18,383 nt of DNA from Nitrospiraceae bacterium UBA6898 (GTDB lineage Bacteria; Nitrospirota; Thermodesulfovibrionia; Thermodesulfovibrionales; UBA6898): positions 22,168-40,550 of the forward strand of contig DKBO01000130.1 in the NCBI GenBank assembly GCA_002448975.1. Reading direction: 5' to 3'. Every line of letters begins with the position of its first letter. Position 1 is the stretch's first letter. The notes below the pieces were generated by a model that searched no databases, had not been told where the DNA came from, and worked only from the letters and a program-made list of their open reading frames with translations. The position numbers and the translations under genes were made by a program. This document shows positions 8,177 through 14,629 of this stretch, piece after piece.

Positions 8177-8269
8177 TTATTATCCTCCTTCTATAGTCTT
8201 AGCCCTCTGTATCATATTAGAGAAGATTGAGCGCTTATCAGGAAGGGACCCGGAGCCTGCACGTACAAC

Positions 8270-8284
8270 CATTGCGCGGCAATG
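8270..8284. repeat. Short inverted repeat upstream of the surface-protein gene
   Basis: CATTGC-GCG-GCAATG, a 6-bp stem around 3 bases, about 95 bases upstream of the ATG at 8176. It could be an operator or a leader hairpin. I found no convincing sigma-70 promoter between 8177 and 8322, although TATGAT occurs on the minus strand close to 8215. Confidence 0.25.
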
Positions 8285-8322
8285 CAACGGAAATCCTTAC
8301 TCAGATAAGCCTGTAGCGGGTG

Positions 8323-8772
8323 CTAAGAGAAAAAGAAAGGAGGTGCGAGGCCTGAATGAAGCGTGCAGTAGCCCTGAAAAGGGAGCGGAACGTGATCGCT
8401 GGTAACAGTAAGGTAAGGCACATGTTGGGCACTGCAGAGATTGTCAGCAGTCGAGATGTCGTAAGGGGTGGAGGCATGGGTTTCGGCGAAGATCTGCTTT
8501 CTGAGAGAATGATCTGCCGGCAGACTGCGGAATTTCCTGACCAGGAAGTCGCTTCCAATATCGTTATTGCCCGGCTCGCTGCTTTCGCCCTGCTGCATGA
8601 GGCCAGAGAGCAGCCTGTCCCACAGCAGGATCTTGATCACCGGCGACTCCCGTTCTGAGGTAAACCCGTTCAGCGGCGCAGAATCCCCGGTATCTGCCAT
8701 CATCGGCGAGACAGAATACACGAGGTACAGACAGAGAAATATAAATTTATACCTCTGCATAATCTTCATCAT
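8323..8772 (-). CDS. Small secreted protein of unknown function
   Basis: 149 residues (148 if the second ATG is used, which fits the AGAGG ribosome site better). A clear signal peptide is present: basic start MMKIMQRYK, a hydrophobic stretch to about residue 22, and likely cleavage after PMMA. The mature part is about 120 residues, polar, with two Cys and an unusual ending, LHSGLAPPFFFS. I do not recognise a family. Frames on the opposite strand overlap it (for example from 8356), but the signal peptide and the same direction as its neighbours favour this frame. It lies 146 bases upstream of the surface-protein gene and may be the first gene of the exosortase cassette. A role in export or modification of the substrate is possible but untested. 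Confidence 0.55.
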   Translation of the reverse strand: MMKIMQRYKFIFLCLYLVYSVSPMMADTGDSAPLNGFTSERESPVIKILLWDRLLSGLMQQGESSEPGNNDIGSDFLVRKFRSLPADHSLRKQIFAETHASTPYDISTADNLCSAQHVPYLTVTSDHVPLPFQGYCTLHSGLAPPFFFS

Positions 8773-9058
8773 TGACCTCTAGAAGTATGGCAAATCACCA
8801 CTTTTGCGTCATATCCCCCTGCTTTTTTTGAAATGCAAGGTTTGAAAACAGCCGTTCTGCTAAGAATTCAAACATATTTTCTGAATAATGCATAAAGATA
8901 ACACCTGATGCTCACATCGAGCAAAGCAAAAAATATGCCTGTTTGTCGGTACTAGTGCTGTTCTGCCAATACCATCATGTTGCTTGCCGAGATAACGGCT
9001 TGTGGTTTAATGATAAACAGAATGATACGCATGTCACTCTCGCTTGCATATCTCTGCT
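8773..9058. other. AT-rich intergenic region upstream of the exosortase cassette
   Basis: 286 bases between the glycerate kinase stop and the small secreted protein, clearly richer in A+T than the flanking genes, as expected of a promoter region for the cassette. On the minus strand a weak TTGCTC-N18-TATCTT pair is visible. Near the start codon GCAAA and TTTGC form a 5-bp inverted repeat around AGTGGTGA. I looked for a c-di-GMP (GEMM) riboswitch core and did not find one. Confidence 0.4.
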
Positions 9059-10369
9059 TTAGCCAGTAATGATTATCACCTGGATGTCCATGACGTTTGT
9101 TCCGGTCGGGCCGGTGATAAGGAGGTCCCCCGTCTTTTGCATGAACGTATAGGAATCGTTAGAAGCAAGATATGCGGCAGCGTCCAGACCTTTTTCTGAA
9201 GACTTCTGCATGGTAGTAGCGTTGACGATGGCCCCAGCAGCGTCGGTTGGCCCATCCGTACCATCCGTGCCGGCGGAAAGGAGGGTAATTCCTTCGACAC
9301 CTTCGATCTCCATGGCAAAAGCCAACGCAAGTTCCGTGTTTCTGCCTCCACGGCCGCTACCAGTGACCGTCACGGTCGTTTCGCCGCCGGAGATCCAACA
9401 GACCGGACCTTTCATCCCGGGAGCGCGGCGCAGCGCCAATGCTTCACGCGCGAAACGTCTGCCCACCACCTTTGCCTCTCCCGTAACCCGGGACGACACG
9501 ATCTTAGCCTCAAGACCAAGCTCCCCGGCCTTTGCCAGAGCTGCCTGCAGCGCAAGGCGGCTGCTGCCGACTATGATGTTCTCGGTATGGCCGAAGACCG
9601 GGTGATCGCTCTTGGGAGTTTCCGGCACTGCGCCGGCAGCGCCGTCCTGCAGAAGGCGCATCACCGCAGGAGGAACATCCGGCGACAGATGATATTTCTC
9701 GATGACTGCGAGGGCGTCCGCATAGGTGCTGGCATCCGGCGCGGACGGGCCGGATGCGATTACGTCGAGACCGTCGCCGATGACATCCGACAGTATCAGA
9801 GACACGACGGTTGCAGGATGCGCCAGATCGACGAGCCTGCCGCCTTTGACCTTCGAGATATGTTTTCTGACGGCGTTCAACTCATGGATGTCCGCACCTG
9901 CCTTGAGGAGCATGGTGGTGATCTTCTGTTTGTCTGCCATGGTTATGCGGTCGTGGGGAGACACCAGCAGGGCAGAACCACCACCCGAGATAAGGCAGGC
10001 AACGAGGGTGTCGCTTCCGCATTGCTCCAGCAATGCCATAAGTTCTGCCGTCGCCCGCAGGCCCTTTTCGTCGGGTACGGGATGGCCTGCTTCGCGAACC
10101 ATAATATTCTTGAACCGGTATCCCCCGCTATGACCATGCTTGGTAATGATTACCCCTGCCGTGATGATATCGCCCAGCCGGTCTTCCAGGGCCTTTGCCA
10201 TGGGACAGACTGCTTTACCGAAGCCGACGACGACCACCCTCTTTAGGTTGCGCGCGTTGACCAATGTCCGAAGCTTTTCCGTATGCGGCAGGACACATGC
10301 ATAGGGGTCTGCAGCTTTTAGCGCAGAAGCAAAGATATCTGCGACCATTACTCTCAGATCAGCGGGCAT
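9059..10369 (-). CDS. Glycerate 2-kinase (GckA/TtuD, MOFRL family)
   Basis: 436 residues, the usual length for the family. The N-terminal DUF4147 domain (about 1-240) has VVGFGKAVCPMAKALE, the phosphate-binding loop ISGGGSALL, the helix HELNAVRKHISKVKGGRL and LSDVIGDGLDVIASGPSAPD. The C-terminal MOFRL domain has WISGGETTVTVTGSGRGGRN, SAGTDGTDGPTDAAGA and TGPTGTNVMD. The enzyme phosphorylates D-glycerate to 2-phosphoglycerate with ATP in the cytoplasm, feeding glycolysis. It lies 43 bases after the antiporter stop, probably in one operon. TATAAT at 10375-10380 (minus strand) is so close to the ATG that it would give a leaderless message, so I give it little weight. No strong ribosome site precedes the ATG; the ATG at 10348 is an alternative. 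Its 3' end is duplicated at about 5175-5345. Beside a GpgS-like gene it may recycle glycerate from glucosylglycerate. Confidence 0.93.
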   Translation of the reverse strand: MPADLRVMVADIFASALKAADPYACVLPHTEKLRTLVNARNLKRVVVVGFGKAVCPMAKALEDRLGDIITAGVIITKHGHSGGYRFKNIMVREAGHPVPDEKGLRATAELMALLEQCGSDTLVACLISGGGSALLVSPHDRITMADKQKITTMLLKAGADIHELNAVRKHISKVKGGRLVDLAHPATVVSLILSDVIGDGLDVIASGPSAPDASTYADALAVIEKYHLSPDVPPAVMRLLQDGAAGAVPETPKSDHPVFGHTENIIVGSSRLALQAALAKAGELGLEAKIVSSRVTGEAKVVGRRFAREALALRRAPGMKGPVCWISGGETTVTVTGSGRGGRNTELALAFAMEIEGVEGITLLSAGTDGTDGPTDAAGAIVNATTMQKSSEKGLDAAAYLASNDSYTFMQKTGDLLITGPTGTNVMDIQVIIITG

Positions 10370-10412
10370 GGTTTATTATACCAGGCGTCTCTGAAGTTCG
10401 GAACCTCCCGGT

Positions 10413-11654
10413 TCATTCCGCCGGCGATGTGAGAAGGCGCTTCAGGGTCAATCCCTGGACCAGGATTGAGAAGACCACCACCAGATAGGTCATGGTGATG
10501 ATCTGGTCTCGTTCTGTTCCCGGGGGCAGCGAGAGCGCAAGGGCAACTGATATGCCGCCGCGCAGACCGCCCCATGTCATGACCTTCAAAGCTTTGAGGT
10601 CGAAGCGGGAACGCGGGGCCATGAGGAGCTGCGGGACTCCGATAGAAATCATACGCGCCACCAGGCCGACGCCTATGGCAGCCAAGCCCGCAACCAGATA
10701 ACGCTTGTTCACCGTGATAACGAGAAGTTCGATCCCGATCAGCACGAAGAGCAGCGCGTTCAGGATCTCATCGACGAGCTCCCAGAAGGTATCGAGGTTC
10801 TGCCGGGTCTTTTCCGACATGGCAAACCTGCGGCCGTGGTTGCCGATAAGCAGTCCTGCTACGACGATGGCTATGGGACCGGATGCATGAACGGCTGCGG
10901 CGAGCGCATATCCTCCGGTAACGAGGGCGAGGGTAATGAGTATCTCCACCTGGTAGTTGTCAATGGATTTGAGCAGCCGGAATGCCACCCAACCGAGCAT
11001 CAGGCCGAGAAAAATGCCGCCTGCTACCTCCTCAAGGAACAGCAGGGAGATCCCCGAAGCGGAAAAACTGACCCCGTCAAAGACAATGTCGTAGAGCGTG
11101 ATGAATACGACCACGCCGATGCCGTCGTTGAATAACGATTCACCGGCAATCCTTACCTGAAGACGTTTGGGTACACCGGACGTCCGCAGTATCCCGAGGA
11201 CGGCGATTGGATCAGTAGGGGATATCAGCGCGCCGAAGAGCAGGCAGCTCAGAAAGCGGAGTTCGAATCCGAGCCAGCCCGAAACGAAATGGGTCATCGT
11301 CCCGACGAGGAAGGTCGAGAGCAGGACGCCGGCTGTCGCGTAGACGCCGACCGCCCATTTTTCGCTGAGCAGTTCGGCGAGATCAACATGCAGGGCGCCT
11401 GCGAAAAGCAGAAAGCTCAGCATGCCCACCATCAGCGTCTTGTTAAAGTCGATGCTCCGCACCACGCTCAGCCACTGCTGCTCAAGCAGAAGGCCTGCGT
11501 GCCCGAGGTGTCCGATAAGAACCATGCCGAGGGACATCACGACGGATATCAGCATCAACCCGATGGTCGTCGGCAGCCGTATAAAGCGATGATTGAGATA
11601 GCCGAATACCGCGGCAAGTGTTATAAGGAGCGCTATGAGATCAAACAGCTTCAC
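10413..11654 (-). CDS. Na+/H+ antiporter, CPA1 (NhaP/NHE) family
   Basis: 413 residues from the GTG at 11654. The frame is open further, to 11834, but that part overlaps the divergent gene and its promoter and is not membrane-like. GGAGG lies 10 bases before the GTG, and MKLFDLIALLITLAAVFGYL is a natural first helix. CPA1 signatures are present: LLFAGALHVDL (about 82-92), SPTDPIAVLGIL (about 145-156) and GESLFNDGIGVVVF (about 171-184), whose Asn-Asp pair is the ion-binding site. About 12 helices run to the end. The protein exchanges internal Na+ (or K+) for external H+ or the reverse at the inner membrane, supporting pH and salt tolerance. Glycerate kinase follows after 43 bases. Confidence 0.92.
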   Translation of the reverse strand: MKLFDLIALLITLAAVFGYLNHRFIRLPTTIGLMLISVVMSLGMVLIGHLGHAGLLLEQQWLSVVRSIDFNKTLMVGMLSFLLFAGALHVDLAELLSEKWAVGVYATAGVLLSTFLVGTMTHFVSGWLGFELRFLSCLLFGALISPTDPIAVLGILRTSGVPKRLQVRIAGESLFNDGIGVVVFITLYDIVFDGVSFSASGISLLFLEEVAGGIFLGLMLGWVAFRLLKSIDNYQVEILITLALVTGGYALAAAVHASGPIAIVVAGLLIGNHGRRFAMSEKTRQNLDTFWELVDEILNALLFVLIGIELLVITVNKRYLVAGLAAIGVGLVARMISIGVPQLLMAPRSRFDLKALKVMTWGGLRGGISVALALSLPPGTERDQIITMTYLVVVFSILVQGLTLKRLLTSPAE

Positions 11655-11690
11655 CGGCCCTTGTCCTCCGCTTCCTTCTCCATCCTGATC

Positions 11691-11720
11691 AGTGTAGCAG
11701 ATACGGTCCACAGAGGCCAA
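11691..11720 (-). promoter_or_regulatory. Candidate promoter of the CPA1 antiporter
   Basis: On the minus strand TTGGCC (11715-11720), an 18-base spacer and TACACT (11691-11696), with 4 of 6 matches in each box. The transcript would start about 30 bases before the GTG at 11654. Weak match; placed back to back with the GpgS promoter. Confidence 0.3.
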
Positions 11721-11738
11721 CGCAGCGCAGCACCAAGG

Positions 11739-11767
11739 TTGCCACGAGAGCCGACGCATGTTATGAT
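11739..11767 (+). promoter_or_regulatory. Sigma-70 promoter of the GpgS operon
   Basis: TTGCCA (11739-11744), an exact 17-base spacer, and TATGAT (11762-11767): 5 of 6 matches in each box. The predicted start near 11774 leaves a leader of about 24 bases that includes the AAGGAGG ribosome site of the gene at 11798. Good positional agreement. Confidence 0.65.
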
Positions 11768-11797
11768 TACGATAAAAACGACGGAAAAGGAGGGTGT

Positions 11798-13006
11798 ATG
11801 GCGGATTTTTATCAGACCGGAGTGGTTGCCACATTTCATCGTCTCGGCCAAGTCAACATGGAAAAGATCGAGGCTGAGCTCGGCTGGTACGCACAGGATC
11901 GGCCCATTGCTCTTATCCTGCCTTCCCTGTACAGTGAGCTGGAGGGAGAGGCATTGAAGGGGATCGTCCGGCAGCTGCAGGACGTGAAGTATGTCAGGGA
12001 GATCGTGGTGACGCTCGGGCCGGCGACCGAAGAAGAGTTCCGGAAGGCAAAGGACTTCTTTTCCGTTCTGCCCCAGAAGACGAGCCTGATCTGGAATACC
12101 GGGACCCGTCTAACGAACATCTATCGTGTGATCGAGGAGGCGGGGCTGCCGATCGGTGAGCCGGGCAAGGGGCGGTCTGCCTGGATGGCCTATGGGTATG
12201 TGTTATCCCAGCAGGAATTCCATGTCATTGCCCTGCACGATTGTGACATCGTGACGTACAACAGGGATCTGCTGGCCCGGCTCTGCTACCCTGTCGTGAA
12301 CCCGAATCTCGATTACGATTTCTGCAAGGGTTTTTACAGCAGAGTCACTGATAGGCTGCACGGCAGGGCTACGCGGCTGCTCGTGACGCCGCTGATCCGC
12401 TCGCTCCAGAAGATCATCGGCCACCATCCGCTCCTGCTGTTCTTTGACAGCTTCCGTTACCCGCTCGCCGGGGAGTTTTCCATGGATGTTGACATGGCGC
12501 GGGTGAACAGGATCCCCGGGGATTGGGGCCTTGAGGTCGGCGTACTCGCCGAGGTCTACCGCAATACTTCTCTTCGACGGGTATGCCAGGTGGATATCGC
12601 CGAGAACTATGAGCACAAGCACCAGGCCCTTTCTGCAGAGGACGCTTCGAAAGGCCTGCATAAGATGTGCGTCGATATTTCCAAGTCCATATTCCGAACG
12701 CTCGCTTCCGAGGGGATCATCTTTTCCGACGGCCTCTTCAAGACGCTCGTGGCAACCTATGTTCGGACGGCCCAGGACATGCTGAAACGGTTCGAGGACG
12801 ACGCAGCGATCAACGGCCTTTTCTTTGACCGGCATGAGGAGAGCCTCGCCGTGGATACCTTCACGCACGGCATCAGTCAGGCCGCCCAGATCATCATGGA
12901 AAACCCGATCGGTGTCCCTCTGATCGCGAGCTGGGACCGCGTGACATCCGCAATCCCGGATATTCTGCTGCGGATACGCAAGGAGGTAGAGGCGGATAAT
13001 GCATAG
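11798..13006 (+). CDS. GpgS-like glycosyltransferase (glucosyl-3-phosphoglycerate or glucosylglycerate synthase)
   Basis: 402 residues, soluble, with a GT-A fold: IALILPSLYSE (about 37-47), EPGKGRSAWMAYG (about 121-133), DCD at 148-150 as the metal-binding DxD motif, KGFYSRVTDRLHGRATRLLV (about 177-196), YPLAGEFS (about 221-228) and WGLEVGVLAE (about 243-252). These correspond to GPGKGEALW, DSD, KSFYRRP, GRVTEL, PLSGEYA and YGVEIGLL of mycobacterial GpgS (family GT81). GpgS moves glucose from an NDP-glucose to 3-phosphoglycerate, giving the precursor of the compatible solute glucosylglycerate. No phosphatase (GpgP) gene is in the window, so a one-step enzyme using free glycerate, as reported for Persephonella, is also possible. 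The ATG at 11798 follows AAGGAGG. It overlaps the next gene by eight bases, first in a long operon. A mannosyl transferase is the main alternative. Confidence 0.83.
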   Translation: MADFYQTGVVATFHRLGQVNMEKIEAELGWYAQDRPIALILPSLYSELEGEALKGIVRQLQDVKYVREIVVTLGPATEEEFRKAKDFFSVLPQKTSLIWNTGTRLTNIYRVIEEAGLPIGEPGKGRSAWMAYGYVLSQQEFHVIALHDCDIVTYNRDLLARLCYPVVNPNLDYDFCKGFYSRVTDRLHGRATRLLVTPLIRSLQKIIGHHPLLLFFDSFRYPLAGEFSMDVDMARVNRIPGDWGLEVGVLAEVYRNTSLRRVCQVDIAENYEHKHQALSAEDASKGLHKMCVDISKSIFRTLASEGIIFSDGLFKTLVATYVRTAQDMLKRFEDDAAINGLFFDRHEESLAVDTFTHGISQAAQIIMENPIGVPLIASWDRVTSAIPDILLRIRKEVEADNA

Positions 13007-13595
13007 GGGAAAGGTTCGTGCTTCAGGAATCTCAGCAGCGGTCCTGATCATTGCTGCTGTTTTCCTGGGAAGCTGTTCGAAACCTCCCACCGACGAGATG
13101 CTCAGGGCCGAAAAAGCTCTGGTTATTGCACAAGACCGGAAGGCGCAGCTCTATGCGGCCGACGAAATGGAAGCAGCACGCACAACGTTCGAGAAGGCAA
13201 GGGGACTGGTAGCTTCCCGTCACTTTGACGAGGCCCGTGCTGCAGCTGCAGAAGTGGAGGAGCTGGCGCATCAGGCCGGGATGCTGGCCGGGATCCGCAG
13301 GGAAAAAATGAAGACAGAAGCGGAACGCATGATCGGAGATCTGCGGAAAAAGCTCAGCGAGTTCCGGCAGCAGACCGACGAACTCATTGGCGGAAAGACG
13401 GCAGAGCGCCGTGTGAAGGGCATGGAACGGCTGGCAGCATGGGAGGCTGAGATAGGTGTTGCTGAAGCTGAGATTGCCGCAGGAAATCTCAGAGAACTGC
13501 ATGGACGGCTCACCGCGATCAGGAATGATATCGACAAGAGTGCCGGAGACTTTGCCCGCAACAATGCGAAAACGCGAAAGAAGGGCAAGTCATGA
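12999..13595 (+). CDS. Coiled-coil lipoprotein (DUF4398-like)
   Basis: 198 residues. A lipoprotein signal peptide ends in the lipobox LGSC with Cys26, so the mature protein is lipid-anchored, probably facing the periplasm. The rest is highly charged and helical: KALVIAQDRKAQLYAADEME and the Ala-rich ARAAAAEVEELAHQ recall the DUF4398 domain found in small lipoproteins, followed by a long amphipathic helix to residue 185 and a basic tail. No catalytic motif. It starts inside the last codons of the GpgS-like gene (eight-base overlap) and ends with an ATGA overlap onto the next gene, so it is co-translated with both. Function unknown; a structural or envelope-stress role is only a guess. Confidence 0.8.
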   Translation: MHRGKVRASGISAAVLIIAAVFLGSCSKPPTDEMLRAEKALVIAQDRKAQLYAADEMEAARTTFEKARGLVASRHFDEARAAAAEVEELAHQAGMLAGIRREKMKTEAERMIGDLRKKLSEFRQQTDELIGGKTAERRVKGMERLAAWEAEIGVAEAEIAAGNLRELHGRLTAIRNDIDKSAGDFARNNAKTRKKGKS

Positions 13596-13941
13596 GTCTC
13601 TGGAAGAACGTCAGGAAGGACCTGGAAAAAGGGATCCAGGGAGAGTTGACGCATTTTGGGAAGGTGCGCACCGGATGCGCAAGCGGGCGGAAAAGCTGAC
13701 CGAGGGAGGGAAACGACGGTATACGGAATTCCTGCTGAACTCAGAAGTCCGTCGATTGATGACCGCGCTTGGCGGCAGGATCTATGAGCGGCATGAACGG
13801 TCAGAAGCTGCGATGGCAGACAGGAAGATACAATCTCTGCTGAAAAGGATCAAGCGGCTGGAAACGCAGATCGGTCGGCTGGAAAACGCCGGCAGGCTTG
13901 CAGGGAACAAAGGACCGCGGAAGAAAGCGCTGCTGGAGTAA
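13592..13941 (+). CDS. Small coiled-coil protein with an apparent -1 frameshift
   Basis: The ATG at 13592 overlaps the preceding stop (ATGA) and opens with MSLWKNVRKDLEKGIQG, but that frame closes at 13697-13699. The next frame continues plausibly from about 13642: RVDAFWEGAHRMRKRAEKL, TEGGKRRYTEF, LGGRIYERHE and a final coiled coil, KIQSLLKRIKRLETQIGRLE. Joined, they give about 116 residues with the layout of a family of short proteins that begin SLWKxxKKDLEKG and continue with ELTEEGKRRYK, as I remember it. A missing base or sequencing error near 13640 is the simplest reading. Programmed slippage at the nearby GGAAAAAGGG is less likely, because it does not form a standard heptamer. Internal initiation at the ATG at 13675 would give 88 residues. 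Cytoplasmic, function unknown, third gene of the operon. Confidence 0.6.
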
Positions 13942-13969
13942 AACGAAACGCCAAACGGAAGGAGAAGTC

Positions 13970-14629
13970 ATGAAGACGCTATTGATACTCGTTGTTGTTA
14001 TTGCCGCGATCGCCGCAGGAGGCTATTTCGGGCTGCCGGTTATGATCGACAGCCGGACTGCTGCAATGAAGACCGAGGTGGGAGAACTGAAGCAGCGGTT
14101 GCAGAAGATGGAGGATGATGCGAAGGCAGCGCCGCTTCCTGCGGATGCCGACGCCGCCAGGATCATCGGCGCGGTAAATGCCCTCGCGGCGAAGACGGCA
14201 GCGGTAGAGAATGCGCTGGCCAAGGACCGCGCCGAGACCGATACTGCAGCCAGAGAACAGAAAACCGCCGTGGAGGACGCGTTAAAAAAACAGGCCGACG
14301 CCCTTGACCGGCTCGGCAGAGAGACAGAGGCGAAGCTGCAGAAGAGCATGTTCTCGTCATTCATGGCTGCCGTTCGGGGTCATGTTTTGAAGGTCAAGGT
14401 GGAACTCGCCGCAAAAAATATCGGTACAGCGAAGAGTGAGCTTGAGCTTATTTCTGAAACATTTGAAAAAGCGAAGGCCTCCGCGGGAGCGGAGCAGAGG
14501 CGGATTATCGTGGAATTGCAGGGTACGCTGAAGAAGATCCAGGATGATGTGGATGGTGATCTTCCGGCTGCCATGAACCGCGTGGACATTCTCTGGCATG
14601 ACATGAGCAGACTGCTGAGGAACAGCTGA
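13970..14629 (+). CDS. Membrane-anchored coiled-coil protein of unknown function
   Basis: 219 residues from the ATG at 13970, which follows AAGGAGAAGTC; the longer open frame from 13898 overlaps the previous gene and lacks a ribosome site. One N-terminal helix (about 3-22, LLILVVVIAAIAAGGYFGLP) is either an uncleaved anchor or a signal. The remainder is almost all alpha-helical: a Lys/Glu/Ala-rich coiled coil from about 30 to 125, then a folded-looking helical part with FMAAVRGHVLKVKVELAAKN and VDILWHDMSRLLRNS at the end. Probably in the inner membrane with its body in the periplasm. No family recognised. The stop overlaps the next start (TGATG), so it is coupled to the antiporter gene and may be an accessory subunit. 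That is inference from position. Confidence 0.78.
   Translation: MKTLLILVVVIAAIAAGGYFGLPVMIDSRTAAMKTEVGELKQRLQKMEDDAKAAPLPADADAARIIGAVNALAAKTAAVENALAKDRAETDTAAREQKTAVEDALKKQADALDRLGRETEAKLQKSMFSSFMAAVRGHVLKVKVELAAKNIGTAKSELELISETFEKAKASAGAEQRRIIVELQGTLKKIQDDVDGDLPAAMNRVDILWHDMSRLLRNS

Noticed and set aside
8356..8658. Plus-strand open frame with AGGAGG 12 bases upstream, opposite the small secreted protein
   Set aside because: The product has no signal peptide or recognisable motif, runs against all neighbours, and the minus-strand frame has a clear signal peptide. The ribosome-like site is also too far from the ATG.
8773..9058. GACGCAAAA near the secreted-protein start, reminiscent of a c-di-GMP (GEMM) riboswitch
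   Set aside because: The other conserved GEMM elements and the paired stems are missing; only a few bases match.
5394..9058. Transposon or integron carrying the exosortase cassette
   Set aside because: No transposase, integrase, terminal inverted repeats or att-like site is visible; only the duplicated glycerate-kinase tail supports insertion.
10375..10403. TTCCGA-N17-TATAAT upstream of glycerate kinase
   Set aside because: The -10 box is consensus, but the -35 matches only 3 of 6 and the start would fall on the ATG. The gene most likely belongs to the antiporter transcript.
11655..11834. Longer N-terminus for the CPA1 antiporter
   Set aside because: It would overlap the divergent GpgS gene and its promoter, and the added 60 residues are basic and not membrane-like. 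The GTG at 11654 has a ribosome site and a natural first helix.
12203..13090. 295-codon minus-strand open frame opposite the GpgS-like gene
   Set aside because: The plus strand carries all the GT81 motifs; the minus frame is a GC-rich shadow rich in Arg, His and Pro.
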